Part shown: positions 35,069 through 43,874 of the stretch, in pieces
Layout of the letters: every line of letters starts with the position of its first letter
Position numbering within the stretch: the first letter of the stretch is position 1
Assembly: GCF_009296265.1 (NCBI RefSeq)
Contig: NZ_WBJS01000002.1
Span: forward strand, 1-64,000
From: Thioclava sp. JE_KL1
GTDB taxonomy: Bacteria; Pseudomonadota; Alphaproteobacteria; Rhodobacterales; Rhodobacteraceae
Direction of reading: 5' to 3'
Length of the DNA: 64,000 bases
Made by a program: the position numbers and the translations under genes
The notes under the pieces: generated by a model
Database searches by the model: none
What the model was told of the DNA's origin: nothing
The model's input: the letters and a program-made list of their open reading frames with translations, nothing else

Positions 35069-35197
35069 CGTTGCGGTGCGACGCGTCGCGTCGTTGTGGC
35101 AGTAATAGGAGCACGGGCGACGGAAGAAACGCCGCCCGTATCTTGAAGGTTGGTGTGAGCTGCCGGAGACCCGACAATCTCCCACGATAGGCGCGGC

Positions 35198-36259
35198 TTA
35201 CTGTTTCAGCACCACGGGCTGGTACGAGAACACGCCATCGGATTTCGGATCGACCGTCATCTCGACCCAGCTGTTGTCGCTGCTGCCGAAGACCTCGACG
35301 CGGGTGAAATTCGCGGTGCTGCGACCATCGGGTTGGAGCATCGGCTTGTCGACTTTGAAGTAATGCGAGTCGCCGTGGACCAGCAGGACCTGACCGTCGA
35401 AGTTATGCGTCTCGTCGACGAGGGTCATGTAGAAATCGGTGAAGCCGTTCTTGTCGTCGAGGGTCGGCAGGAAATCGTCTTCGTAGCCGCCGTCGCTCAG
35501 CTCGAACGGGAAGAAAATGTCGGCTTGAATGTCGATCAGGATGCCCGCGTCGCTATTCTCGCGCGCCTTCGCGAAGGACTCCTTGAGCCATTGCACGTTC
35601 TTCGGGTTGCGCGCCTCGTATTCCGCGGTCGCGGCATCGCAGTCGGCCTGCGTGCGGTCGGACTTCTTGGTGCATTGCTTGTCGGTCGCAACAAGGTTGT
35701 TGTTGCTGCCCGGCACGTTGAGGGCGACGAACATCACTTTGTTTCGCTCGAAACGGCTGTTCTCGCTGTAGGCTTCGCCCGGAGCGCCCTGACGTTCGAC
35801 GTCGATCGGGTTCGAGCCCTGCGACTTCGCCGCATCGAAGAAGGTCTTGCGCAGGTAGGAGAGCCGCTCGACCGGGTCGTAGCTGCCGTTGTTGGTCCGG
35901 TGGCAGTCGACCCATTCATTGTCGCCGAGGGCGTAGAGCGTCGGCATGTCGAGGCGGTTGAAGATCGCCTGCACGTCCGCACCGATCGCCTGATCGGTGC
36001 ATTCGCTGCTGCCGCTCTTGGTGTCGCCGGCGAAGATCGTGAAGTCGAGGTTGTGATCGTTCATCGAGGCGACGGTCTGGTCGATCCAGTTCGCCTTCTC
36101 CTCGGGATCCTTGCTGTAGAACTCGTCGCCCCAGAGCGCGACCTTCAGAACGCCCGCGTCGGAGGCGGATTGCGCATGGGCAGGAGCCACCAGCGCGGTC
36201 GAGAGAAGGGCAGCGGTGAGCGCTGCGGACAGCGTGAACGAACGGGAAAGGCGTGGCAT
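35198..36259 (-). CDS. Secreted divergent metallophosphoesterase-like protein
   Basis: A 353-residue exported protein. The signal peptide covers about 29 residues (AALLSTALVAPAHA). The mature protein has IFAGDTKSG (GD at 78-79), LYALGDNEWVDC (GDNE at 112-115, H120 after) and LVHGDSHYF near the end, which resemble the GD, GN(H/D) and GHxH metal blocks of calcineurin-like phosphoesterases. The first block is altered: VALWGDEFYSKD stands where DxH is expected. Substrate is unknown. ATG 36259 is chosen. Confidence 0.65.
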   Translation of the reverse strand: MPRLSRSFTLSAALTAALLSTALVAPAHAQSASDAGVLKVALWGDEFYSKDPEEKANWIDQTVASMNDHNLDFTIFAGDTKSGSSECTDQAIGADVQAIFNRLDMPTLYALGDNEWVDCHRTNNGSYDPVERLSYLRKTFFDAAKSQGSNPIDVERQGAPGEAYSENSRFERNKVMFVALNVPGSNNNLVATDKQCTKKSDRTQADCDAATAEYEARNPKNVQWLKESFAKARENSDAGILIDIQADIFFPFELSDGGYEDDFLPTLDDKNGFTDFYMTLVDETHNFDGQVLLVHGDSHYFKVDKPMLQPDGRSTANFTRVEVFGSSDNSWVEMTVDPKSDGVFSYQPVVLKQ

Positions 36260-36477
36260 ATGTACCCCCAAAGGTGACTTGATATGACGAAGGCCCTGAG
36301 GGCGAGGTGCCGCGTCGCGCGGCGGGTCGTCGGCTCGGGGCTCCGGGCGTCATAATACCCCGGGCTGTGACAGCCCGCTGACGCCGGGGCGAAGGATTTG
36401 TGACGTAGGCCCTGTCGCCGCCGTCTGGACAGTCGTGACGTTGGGCGCGATGCTCGCCGCGAAAAGAGGAGGAGCAG

Positions 36478-37227
36478 ATGCCGGAATTCGCGACTTATCC
36501 GAGCCTGAAGGGCAAATCCGTAATCGTGACCGGGGGCGCCTCGGGGATCGGGGCGCTGATCGTCGAAGGCTTCGCCGCGCAAGGGGCGAAGGTCGGGTTT
36601 CTCGACCGCGATGCCGAGGGGAGCGCGGCGGTCGCGAAACGGTTCGGCGTCGATTACGAGCTGTGCGACCTGCGCGACATCGCCGCCATGAAAGAGGCGC
36701 TGGGCCGACTGCGCGAGAAGATTGGCCCGGCGGACGTGCTGGTGAACAATGCCGCGCGCGACGACCGCCACGACTGGCGCGAGATCGATGCCGAATATTG
36801 GGACGAGCGCCAGCACACGAACCTGCGCCACATGTTCTTCGCGATCCAGTCGGTTGCGCCGGACATGATCTCGAAAGGGGCGGGGTCGATCATCAATATG
36901 GGGTCGAATTCGTGGTGGGAGGCCGGCAGCGGCTTTCCGGCCTATGCGACGGCGAAAGCGGCGGTGCACGGGCTGACCCGCACGATGGCACGCGAATTGG
37001 GCGGGCATCGCATCCGGGTCAACACGGTCGTGCCGGGCTGGATCATGACGGATCGGCAGAAAACGCTCTGGGCTACGCCCGAGGCGCTGGAGGAGCATCG
37101 TCGCAACCAATGCCTGCCCGATCTGATCCAGCCGGAATATGTCGCGCGGATGGTGCTGTTCCTCGCCTCGGACGATGCGGCGATGTGCACGGCGAACAAC
37201 TACATGGTCGAGGCGGGCTCGATTTAA
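36478..37227 (+). CDS. SDR-family oxidoreductase
   Basis: A 249-residue short-chain dehydrogenase. The cofactor loop is TGGASGIG (18-25), followed by FLDRD, which suggests preference for NAD. The NNAAR motif begins at N90, and the catalytic pair is Y156 and K160 in YATAK. The serine position falls in NMGSNSWWE. Relatives act on sugars or sugar alcohols. GAGGAGCAG lies upstream of the start. It ends 4 bp into the convergent ArsR gene. Confidence 0.85.
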   Translation: MPEFATYPSLKGKSVIVTGGASGIGALIVEGFAAQGAKVGFLDRDAEGSAAVAKRFGVDYELCDLRDIAAMKEALGRLREKIGPADVLVNNAARDDRHDWREIDAEYWDERQHTNLRHMFFAIQSVAPDMISKGAGSIINMGSNSWWEAGSGFPAYATAKAAVHGLTRTMARELGGHRIRVNTVVPGWIMTDRQKTLWATPEALEEHRRNQCLPDLIQPEYVARMVLFLASDDAAMCTANNYMVEAGSI

Positions 37228-37640
37228 TCGTGCTGCGACGCGCTGCCGGGCGGCGCGTCGCTTTGCCCATTCTCCACCGGCCGGGTTTCCTCCGGTTTGA
37301 TCTCGATCTGCGCCAGTTCAGCTTCGAGGAATTTCTCGAACGCATCGAAATCCAGCGGTTCGAACTGACCGAATCCCTGGATCCATGTCGTGGCGGCGGA
37401 CATCGCGAGCGGCTCCAGCTTGCACCATTTCACCCGGCCGCGTTTCTCCTGAGAGATCAGCCCGGCATTGGTCAGGATCGCAAGGTGCTTGGAGACGGCC
37501 GCCAGCGACATCTCGAAGGGCTCGGCCACGTCGGTCACCGCCATGTCGTCTTCGAGCAGCATCGTCAGGATTGTCCGCCGGGTGGGATCGGCGAGCGCGG
37601 CGAAGATCGCATCGAGAGAAGGGGTGGGCGGCGGTAGCAT
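37224..37640 (-). CDS. ArsR-family transcriptional regulator
   Basis: A 138-residue winged-helix repressor. The DNA-binding part is LADPTRRTILTMLL, MAVTDVAEPFEMSLAAVSKHLAIL and KRGRVKWCKL. The metal-binding ELxVCDL motif of metal-sensing members is missing, so it belongs to the non-metal group. AAGGAGCG lies just before ATG 37640. A perfect 16-bp palindrome 32 bp upstream is a likely autoregulatory site. The next gene on that side is atpI, divergent. Confidence 0.85.
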   Translation of the reverse strand: MLPPPTPSLDAIFAALADPTRRTILTMLLEDDMAVTDVAEPFEMSLAAVSKHLAILTNAGLISQEKRGRVKWCKLEPLAMSAATTWIQGFGQFEPLDFDAFEKFLEAELAQIEIKPEETRPVENGQSDAPPGSASQHD

Positions 37641-37671
37641 CGCTCCTTGATGGGGCGGTCCGCGATAAACG

Positions 37672-37687
37672 TCAACCGATCGGTTGA
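37672..37687. promoter_or_regulatory. Perfect 16-bp palindrome upstream of the arsR-type gene
   Basis: TCAACCGATCGGTTGA is fully self-complementary and lies 32 bp before the ArsR start codon, where a repressor would block transcription. It is the only strong symmetry in the arsR-atpI gap. Confidence 0.6.
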
Positions 37688-37855
37688 ATATGCGATTGCT
37701 CGCATTCGCGTGAGCTTGGCGCGGCGCGAATTTGAGGCCTATTTTCAAAATCGTTACAGATCAATAGGTTGCGAGGCGCTTTCGGAGGTCTATACGGAAT
37801 TGACTCAGGCGGGGGCCACGGCTATCACGGCTGAGACCTGAGTGGGGGCCGAACC

Positions 37856-38212
37856 ATGCCTGATCACCGCTCCGACGAGCCCGATCCCGAGCGCCTCGCC
37901 GCGCTTGAGAAGAAGCTTGCGGCAGTGAGAAAGACGCAAGAACCGCCTCCGCAACGTGCCGATCATCATCTGTCCCAGGCGAATATGGCCTGGCGTATGG
38001 TGATCGAAATGGTTTCGGGGCTGGGGATCGGCTTCGGCATCGGATACGGGCTGGATGTGCTTATGGGCACGATGCCTTGGATGATGGTGCTGTTCACGCT
38101 TCTCGGGCTCGCGGCCGGTGTGAAGGTGATGCTTCGCTCGGCCAAGGAAATGAACGAAGAGCGTGCGGCCGACATGGCCGATGAAGAGGAAGACGACCGT
38201 GGCAACTCTTGA
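37856..38212 (+). CDS. atpI: ATP synthase protein I
   Basis: A 118-residue membrane protein, first gene of the F0 operon. After a charged N-terminus come two hydrophobic helices ([20 protein letters not shown] and [18 protein letters not shown]), the AtpI/AtpZ layout. It helps assemble the c-ring or supply Mg. Its end overlaps the likely GTG start of atpB by 14 bp. Confidence 0.85.
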   Translation: MPDHRSDEPDPERLAALEKKLAAVRKTQEPPPQRADHHLSQANMAWRMVIEMVSGLGIGFGIGYGLDVLMGTMPWMMVLFTLLGLAAGVKVMLRSAKEMNEERAADMADEEEDDRGNS

Positions 38213-38975
38213 ACAGGAAATGCGCAGTGAACTGACCTTCCACCCGATGGATCAGTTTATCGTTAAGCCCCTCTTCGGCGATGGCCCGGTTCACTGGTAC
38301 ACGCCGACCAATGCGACGCTGTGGATGGCGATCGCCGTTCTGGCGATCTTCTTCATGCTCGTCATCGGCACCCGCGGCCGCGCCGTGGTGCCCTCGCGCG
38401 CCCAGTCGATCGCGGAGCTGTCCTACGGCTTCATTCACAAGATGGTCGAAGACGTGGCGGGCAAGGACGCGCTGAAGTTCTTCCCCTATATCTTCACGGT
38501 CTTCCTGTTCATCGTCTTCTCGAACTTCCTCGGCCTGCTGCCGCGCGGCTTCACCACGACCTCGCATATCGCTGTGACCGGTCTGCTGGCGATCGCCGTG
38601 TTCGTTGCGGTGACCGTGATCGGTTTCGTCAAGAACGGCGCGGGCTTCCTGAGCCTGTTCTGGGTGGCCTCGGCGCCGCTTGCGCTGCGCCCGATCCTCG
38701 CGATCATCGAGATCATCTCCTACTTCGTGCGCCCCGTCAGCCACTCCATTCGTCTTGCGGGCAACATGATGGCTGGCCACGCGGTTATGAAAGTGTTCGC
38801 CGCCTTCGCGCCGCTGATCCTGTTCTCGGGCGTCGGCATCGCCGTCACCCCGCTGTCGATCCTCGCGATCACCGCGATGTACGGGCTCGAAGTTCTCGTG
38901 GCCTTCATCCAGGCCTATGTCTTCACGATCCTGACCTGCGTCTATCTGCGCGACGCGCTTCACCCGGCACACTGA
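38199..38975 (+). CDS. atpB: ATP synthase F0 subunit a
   Basis: A 258-residue integral membrane subunit that carries protons past the c-ring. The essential arginine is in [12 protein letters not shown], and [21 protein letters not shown] is the last helix. I choose GTG 38199, giving [20 protein letters not shown], with GAGGA upstream and a 14-bp overlap with atpI. ATG 38220 (MRSELTF) is the alternative. The operon order I-B-E-F'-F is typical of alphaproteobacteria, with the F1 genes elsewhere. Confidence 0.92.
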   Translation: MATLEQEMRSELTFHPMDQFIVKPLFGDGPVHWYTPTNATLWMAIAVLAIFFMLVIGTRGRAVVPSRAQSIAELSYGFIHKMVEDVAGKDALKFFPYIFTVFLFIVFSNFLGLLPRGFTTTSHIAVTGLLAIAVFVAVTVIGFVKNGAGFLSLFWVASAPLALRPILAIIEIISYFVRPVSHSIRLAGNMMAGHAVMKVFAAFAPLILFSGVGIAVTPLSILAITAMYGLEVLVAFIQAYVFTILTCVYLRDALHPAH

Positions 38976-39039
38976 CCGGATAACGGATCGAACCAGTTCA
39001 CCAAATTTCTGCCACTTCCAACCTCAAGGAGTTACGACA

Positions 39040-39276
39040 ATGGAAGGCAATATCGTTCAAATGGGTGCTTACATCGGCGCTGGTCTGGCCTGCATGGGCA
39101 TGGGCGGCTCGGCTATCGGTGTGGGCAACGTTGCCGGCAACTTCCTGTCGGGCGCACTGCGCAACCCCTCGGCGGCCGCTGGCCAGACCGCGACCCTCTT
39201 CATCGGCATCGCCTTCGCAGAAGCGCTCGGGATCTTCTCGTTCCTCGTCGCGCTGCTGCTGATGTTCGCCGTCTGA
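39040..39276 (+). CDS. atpE: ATP synthase F0 subunit c
   Basis: A 78-residue proteolipid with two membrane helices joined by the polar [10 protein letters not shown] loop. The proton-binding acid is E61 in [19 protein letters not shown] precedes the start. Many copies are needed per complex; a hairpin just downstream may help set its higher expression. Confidence 0.96.
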   Translation: MEGNIVQMGAYIGAGLACMGMGGSAIGVGNVAGNFLSGALRNPSAAAGQTATLFIGIAFAEALGIFSFLVALLLMFAV

Positions 39277-39300
39277 TCCAGCACGCTTTTCCTTGAGGGC

Positions 39301-39326
39301 GGGTGGGCTCATTCGGAGCCCATCCC
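39301..39326 (+). terminator. Intercistronic hairpin between atpE and the b' gene
   Basis: GGGTGGGCTC pairs with GAGCCCATCCC with one bulged base and a 5-base loop, 24 bp after atpE. It lacks a T tract. It may stabilise upstream atpE mRNA or partly attenuate downstream genes. Confidence 0.5.
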
Positions 39327-39367
39327 GTGACCCGCAAGGGGATTTGTGATCAGGGTCGAGGGACGAC

Positions 39368-39931
39368 ATGGCAAGCGAAACGCAAAATACAGCGCACGCA
39401 GCCGCTGATGCGGCCCAAGGCGCGGCACATACCGCGCAAAAGGCCGGTATGCCGCAGCTCGACTTCTCGAGCTACCCGAACCAGATCTTCTGGCTCGTGG
39501 TCGCTCTGGTCGCGATCTACTGGCTGCTGACGCGCATCGCACTGCCCCGGATCGAGGCAGTTCTCGCCGATCGTCAGGGCACGATCGCGGGTGACATCGC
39601 CGCGGCCGAAGACTTCAAGCGCAAGGCCGAAGAGGCCGAAGCCGCTTACGAGAAGGCTCTGGCCGAAGCACGCGCTCAGGCGCAGAAGATCGCAGGCGAA
39701 ACCAAGGCCGAGATCCAAAAGGACCTCGACGCGGCCATCGCCAAGGCAGATGCCGAGATCGCCGCACGCTCCGCGGAATCGGAAGCCCGCATCGCGGAAA
39801 TCCGTGACGGCGCGCTTGCAGCGGTCGATCAGGTCGCCAAGGACACCGCCGGCGAGATCGTCGCGGCTCTGGGTGGCAATTCGGACGCATCGGCTGTCAA
39901 CGCGGCTGTCGAACAACGGCTGAAAGGGTAA
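39368..39931 (+). CDS. atpF': ATP synthase F0 subunit b'
   Basis: A 187-residue stalk subunit. A polar N-terminus of about 35 residues leads to the membrane helix [16 protein letters not shown], then a long charged coiled coil ([20 protein letters not shown]). The b' form pairs with b as a heterodimer in photosynthetic and related alphaproteobacteria. It is followed by atpF after 1 bp. Confidence 0.92.
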   Translation: MASETQNTAHAAADAAQGAAHTAQKAGMPQLDFSSYPNQIFWLVVALVAIYWLLTRIALPRIEAVLADRQGTIAGDIAAAEDFKRKAEEAEAAYEKALAEARAQAQKIAGETKAEIQKDLDAAIAKADAEIAARSAESEARIAEIRDGALAAVDQVAKDTAGEIVAALGGNSDASAVNAAVEQRLKG

Positions 39932-39932
39932 G

Positions 39933-40493
39933 ATGATGAAGAAACTCTCGCTTCTCCTTCCGTTCGTGGCGGCACAGCCCGCCTTCGCAGCGACGGGCCC
40001 GTTCTTCTCGCTTTGGAACACGAACTTCATCGTGACCATCGCCTTCATCATCTTCGTGGGCATCGTGCTCTACGCGAAGGTGCCGGGCATGCTGGGCAAG
40101 ATGCTCGACAAGCGCGCGACGAACATCCGCTCGGATCTCGACGAAGCGCGCAAGCTGCGTGACGAGGCGCAGGCGGTTCTGGCCAGCTACGAGCGCAAGT
40201 CGCGCGAAGTGCAGGGGCAGGCCGACCAGATCGTCGCCGCCGCCAAGCGCGACGCCGAAGCCGCTGCCGAGAAGGCCAAGGAAGACCTGAAAGTCTCGAT
40301 CGAGCGTCGCCTGAAGGCCGCTGACGAGCAGATCGCCTCGGCCGAGGCGCAGGCTCTGAAAGAGGTCAAGGACCGTGCCGTGTCGGTCGCCGTGGCCGCC
40401 GCTGGTGACGTGCTCGCCAAGCAGCTGAGCGCGTCGGACCGTGCCGCGATGATCGACAGCTCGCTTTCGGAAGTCGAACAGCGCCTGAACTGA
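39933..40493 (+). CDS. atpF: ATP synthase F0 subunit b
   Basis: A 186-residue stalk subunit. It starts with a hydrophobic leader-like stretch ([16 protein letters not shown]), then the membrane helix [20 protein letters not shown], then a long coiled coil. It holds F1 to F0. It is the last gene of the operon and is followed by a strong terminator. Confidence 0.92.
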   Translation: MMKKLSLLLPFVAAQPAFAATGPFFSLWNTNFIVTIAFIIFVGIVLYAKVPGMLGKMLDKRATNIRSDLDEARKLRDEAQAVLASYERKSREVQGQADQIVAAAKRDAEAAAEKAKEDLKVSIERRLKAADEQIASAEAQALKEVKDRAVSVAVAAAGDVLAKQLSASDRAAMIDSSLSEVEQRLN

Positions 40494-40517
40494 TCTCCCC
40501 CCTGACGGGTGACATTG

Positions 40518-40547
40518 AAAACCCCGGTCCGATGGGCCGGGGTTTTT
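40518..40547 (+). terminator. atp operon terminator
   Basis: AAAACCCCGG pairs perfectly with CCGGGGTTTT, with further pairing into a 3-base loop, ending in five T. It serves the atp operon and, read the other way, the convergent GntR gene. Confidence 0.88.
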
Positions 40548-40577
40548 CTTTGTCTTGGGCTCAGAGGTTATTTCGGC

Positions 40578-41339
40578 TCAGCGGTTATGTTCGAGACGTA
40601 AGCGCGCGGTGGCCTCGTTGCGCTCGGCCCGGCGCATCGCCGCCATCTCGACCTCGACGAATTCCATATGGGCCGCGATGGCCTTGCGCGCGGCAGAGGC
40701 GTCGCGGCGCTGGATCGCTTCGTTGATCGCCCGGTGCTGGTCGAGCAGCTTGCTGCGCGTACCCCGGTTCCGGAACATCATCGAGCGGTTGTAGAATACG
40801 CCCTCTGCCAGCAGGTCGAACATCGCGCGCATCATGTGGATCATGATGACGTTATGGCTCGCCTCGATGATCGCCATGTGGAACTGCGCATCGAGCTGCG
40901 CCTCCTGCGTGGGATTGCGCTTGGAATGGGCCGCTTCCATCTGCGAGAACAGCGTCTGGATCACCGCGAGATCGGTGTCAGAGCCGCATTGCGCGGCGCG
41001 CTCGGCGGCTAGCCCCTCCATGTCGCGACGAAACGAGATGTAGTCGAACAGCGCCTGATCGTTGCGCGCAAACAGCCGGATCAGGGCAGGCGAGAAGGCG
41101 GAATCGAGCACTTCGGCGACATAGATCCCGGCCCCGGCGCGTGTGGTCAGGAGACCCGATTCCTGCAGTTCCGCGACCGCTTCGCGCAGGCTCGGACGCG
41201 AGACGCCAAGACGTTCGGACAGCTCACGCTCGGAGGGGAGGCGCTCACCGGGGCGCAGAATGCCCTGCAGGATGAGCTGTTCGATCTGGCGCACGACAGC
41301 ATTCGCGAGCTTCTCGGATTCGATCTTCTGAAATGGCAT
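40578..41339 (-). CDS. GntR/FadR-type transcriptional regulator
   Basis: A 253-residue regulator. The winged helix (QGILRPGERLPSERELSERL, VSRPSLREAV) covers residues 10-75, and the all-helical FCD effector domain follows, with histidines such as those in FHMAIIEASHN and HRAINEAI that often bind a metal. Relatives include LldR, PdhR and GlcC, which sense organic acids. GGAGGGG lies just before the start at 41339. No target operon is adjacent, so the ligand is unknown. Confidence 0.85.
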   Translation of the reverse strand: MPFQKIESEKLANAVVRQIEQLILQGILRPGERLPSERELSERLGVSRPSLREAVAELQESGLLTTRAGAGIYVAEVLDSAFSPALIRLFARNDQALFDYISFRRDMEGLAAERAAQCGSDTDLAVIQTLFSQMEAAHSKRNPTQEAQLDAQFHMAIIEASHNVIMIHMMRAMFDLLAEGVFYNRSMMFRNRGTRSKLLDQHRAINEAIQRRDASAARKAIAAHMEFVEVEMAAMRRAERNEATARLRLEHNR

Positions 41340-41390
41340 GCACCCCTCCATGTGGTAAAGATGTATGACCAGATCGGGTCGTCGGCAATG

Positions 41391-41419
41391 AAAAAAGGCC
41401 GGGTTTCCCCGGCCCTTTT
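41391..41419. terminator. Terminator downstream of the OmpA lipoprotein gene
   Basis: A GGCCGGG/CCCGGCC stem with a 4-base loop, flanked by A-rich and T-rich ends, lies 19 bp past the stop of the minus-strand lipoprotein gene. It reads as an intrinsic terminator for that gene. Confidence 0.8.
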
Positions 41420-41437
41420 CCCACTCTGACGAGCGGT

Positions 41438-42118
41438 TTAGTTGTTCGGACGAATGATGAATTCGACCCGGCGGTTCGCCTGACGACCCTCGGGGGTCAG
41501 GTTGCTCGCGATAGGTTGATCCTCGCCACGGCCCGTCGGGATCACGCGGTAGCTCGGGACGCCGCCATTGATCAGGACATTGGCCACCGACTGTGCGCGC
41601 TGACGCGACAGGCGCATGTTGTAGGCCGCATCGCCGGTGTTGTCGGTATGGCCGACGACTTCGACGGTGGTGTCCGGATAGCGGTTGAGGCTGCCTGCGA
41701 GCGTGTACAGGTCCCGCTGCAGATCGGGGCGCACGGCCGCGCTGTCGGTCGCGAAGAGAACGTCTTGCGGCATCGTCACGATCAGCTGGTTGCCCTGACG
41801 CACGACGCTGACGCCGTTGGTGGTCAGGTCGCGGCGCAGTTCCTGCGCCTGACGGTCGAGCTGCGAACCGATCGCGCCGCCGATCACGCCGCCGACGATC
41901 GCGCCGGCGGCGGCTTTGGTCAGCTTTTCGTCGCCTTTGCTTTTCGCGCCGAGGGCGCCGCCGATCAACGCACCGGTGATCGCACCGGCATTGCGGTTTG
42001 CGTTCGGGCTTTGGTCGGGGTTGTTCGCCCCGGTGTAGCCGCCCGGCACACAAGCGGTGAGCGCCATCGCAGCGGCGGCGCTCAGAAGAATGGTTTTGGT
42101 CTTGAGAACGGTGGTCAT
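41438..42118 (-). CDS. OmpA-family lipoprotein with glycine zipper
   Basis: A 226-residue outer-membrane lipoprotein. The signal ends with the lipobox LTAC (C23). A glycine-zipper segment (GAITGALIGGALGAKS and AIVGGVIGGAIGSQL) precedes the peptidoglycan-binding OmpA domain (VEVVGHTDNTGDAAYNMRLS, then RRVEFII). This layout matches YiaD-type proteins that tie the outer membrane to the wall. The ATG at 42118 gives the correct lipoprotein signal; longer frames do not. Confidence 0.9.
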   Translation of the reverse strand: MTTVLKTKTILLSAAAAMALTACVPGGYTGANNPDQSPNANRNAGAITGALIGGALGAKSKGDEKLTKAAAGAIVGGVIGGAIGSQLDRQAQELRRDLTTNGVSVVRQGNQLIVTMPQDVLFATDSAAVRPDLQRDLYTLAGSLNRYPDTTVEVVGHTDNTGDAAYNMRLSRQRAQSVANVLINGGVPSYRVIPTGRGEDQPIASNLTPEGRQANRRVEFIIRPNN

Positions 42119-42259
42119 GTTCTGTCTCTGCCTTCTCTGGTCGCCCCATGTCTCGAGGCTTGCCGGAAGATACGCGTAAAATTCGCGCAGGTTCCATGCC
42201 CTTTTCGTGAAGCGCGGAAATCCGCGCATCATCTGGCGGTAGAAGCGGCGGAGGGACGC

Positions 42260-43114
42260 TCAATCGGCCTCTGCGCGGGCGCCTTCCCAACCGAGAATCG
42301 CGCGTTTGACGCCCAGACCCCAGTGATAGCCGCCCAATCCGCCCGATTTGCGCAGGGCGCGGTGGCAGGGAATCAGGAAGGAGATCGGGTTGCGACCGAC
42401 GGCGGTGCCCACGGCGCGCACGGCCTTGGGGTTGCCGATCGCCTCGGCGATGTCGGAATAGGTGGTGACCTGCCCCGAAGGAATCGAGAGCAGCGCCTCC
42501 CAGACCTTGATCTGGAAGGGCGCGCCGATCAGCGTCAGCTTCGCCTCGCCGTGGCGGCTGAACGCGGCCTCGACCCAAGGACGCAGCGGTTCGGGGTCTT
42601 CGGTGAAGCGGGCGTCCGGCCAGCGGCGGGCGAGATCGGCGAAGGCTTCTTGCTCGCCCATCTCGGCGGTGAAGCCCATACCGCAGAGCCCCTGATCGGT
42701 GCCCATAGCGATCACCGGGCCGAAGGGGCTGTCGAACCGTCCCCAGCGGATCGCGACACCTTCGCCGCCGCGGGCAAACGCGCCGGGCGTCATCGCCTCC
42801 CAGCGCAGCACCAGATCGTGCAACCGGCCTGTGCCGGATAGCCCCGCACGGTCGGCCACCTCGTCGAGCGGCAGGCGCTGGCTCAGCAATTCGCGGACGA
42901 AATCGAGCGTCAGATATTGCTGGTAGCGTTTCGGAGAGACGCCGACCCAGGCCGAGAACAGCCGCTGGAAATGCGCGGGGCTCATCGAGAGCCGTGCGGA
43001 GATCGCCTCGAGCGTCAGCAACTCGCCCGCCGCCTGCGCTGCGTCGATCTGGTCCAGCGCACGGGCGATGACCTGATAGTGGTAGCTCTCGGCAATGTCG
43101 CTGTGGTCGTTCAT
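42260..43114 (-). CDS. Ada-like methylated-DNA--cysteine methyltransferase with AraC helix-turn-helix
   Basis: A 284-residue two-domain protein. Residues 1-105 form an AraC-type DNA-binding domain (ISARLSMSPAHFQRLFSAWV). The rest is an O6-methylguanine methyltransferase with the active PCHR motif in FLIPCHRALRKSGG. The N-terminal four-cysteine phosphotriester domain of E. coli Ada is absent, so it can repair bases, while sensing by the usual Ada route is unlikely. ATG 43114 is chosen, next to a GTG codon. It is divergent from nth, another DNA repair gene. Confidence 0.88.
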   Translation of the reverse strand: MNDHSDIAESYHYQVIARALDQIDAAQAAGELLTLEAISARLSMSPAHFQRLFSAWVGVSPKRYQQYLTLDFVRELLSQRLPLDEVADRAGLSGTGRLHDLVLRWEAMTPGAFARGGEGVAIRWGRFDSPFGPVIAMGTDQGLCGMGFTAEMGEQEAFADLARRWPDARFTEDPEPLRPWVEAAFSRHGEAKLTLIGAPFQIKVWEALLSIPSGQVTTYSDIAEAIGNPKAVRAVGTAVGRNPISFLIPCHRALRKSGGLGGYHWGLGVKRAILGWEGARAEAD

Positions 43115-43229
43115 CACGCACCTCTTGGGCTTTTCCCGATCCTAGGGCGCGGGCGGCAGGCGCGCGACCCGAAAGCTGCGGTTTGCGCGCGGCCTTGCCC
43201 TTCGCGCGCGTGGCGGGCATTAGGAAAGC

Positions 43230-43874
43230 ATGGCCAAGCAATTCGATTATGCCACGATGAAAGAGGTCTTCGCGCGGTTCGAAGCCTCCGAGCCCCATCC
43301 CAAGGGGGAGCTCGAGCACGTCAACGCCTATACGCTGGTGGTGGCCGTGGCGCTATCCGCGCAGGCGACCGATGCGGGCGTGAACAAGGCGACGCGGAAG
43401 CTTTTCGCCGTGGCCGACACACCCGAGAAAATGCTGGAGCTGGGCCTCGAGGGCGTGACCGAGCATATCAAGACGATCGGTCTGTTCCGGCAGAAGGCGA
43501 AGAACGTCATCAAGCTGAGCCAGATCCTCGTCGATCAGTATAACGGTGAGGTGCCGTCGTCCCGTGCCGCGCTGCAATCGCTGCCCGGCGTGGGGCGCAA
43601 GACCGCGAATGTCGTGCTGAACATGTGGTTCGGCCATCCCGCGCAGGCAGTCGATACGCATATTTTCCGGGTCGGCAATCGCAGCGGCATCTGTCCGGGC
43701 AAGGACGTCGACGCGGTCGAGCGCGCCATCGAAGACAATGTGCCCGTCGAATACCAGCGCCACGCCCATCACTGGCTGATCCTGCACGGTCGCTATATCT
43801 GCGTGGCGCGCAAACCCAAATGTCAGGCCTGTCCGATCAAGGATCTGTGCCAGTTTGAGGAGAAAAACCTTTGA
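43230..43874 (+). CDS. nth: Endonuclease III
   Basis: A 214-residue DNA glycosylase/AP lyase that removes oxidised pyrimidines. The helix-hairpin-helix LPGVGRKTANVVLN includes the catalytic lysine, with the catalytic aspartate later in AVDTHIFRV. The 4Fe-4S cluster ligands have the right spacing, C-x6-C-x2-C-x5-C, in CVARKPKCQACPIKDLC. Its stop overlaps the start of the kinase gene by 4 bp. Confidence 0.95.
   Translation: MAKQFDYATMKEVFARFEASEPHPKGELEHVNAYTLVVAVALSAQATDAGVNKATRKLFAVADTPEKMLELGLEGVTEHIKTIGLFRQKAKNVIKLSQILVDQYNGEVPSSRAALQSLPGVGRKTANVVLNMWFGHPAQAVDTHIFRVGNRSGICPGKDVDAVERAIEDNVPVEYQRHAHHWLILHGRYICVARKPKCQACPIKDLCQFEEKNL

Noticed and set aside
33458-35185. 575-codon extension of the RNase T2 gene
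   Set aside because: The upstream part is antisense to trcR. The signal peptide places the true start at 34108.
40578-43319. 913-codon minus-strand ORF covering three genes
   Set aside because: Only its last 253 codons are real (the GntR gene). The rest is out of frame over the OmpA and Ada-like genes, which have good motifs and starts of their own.
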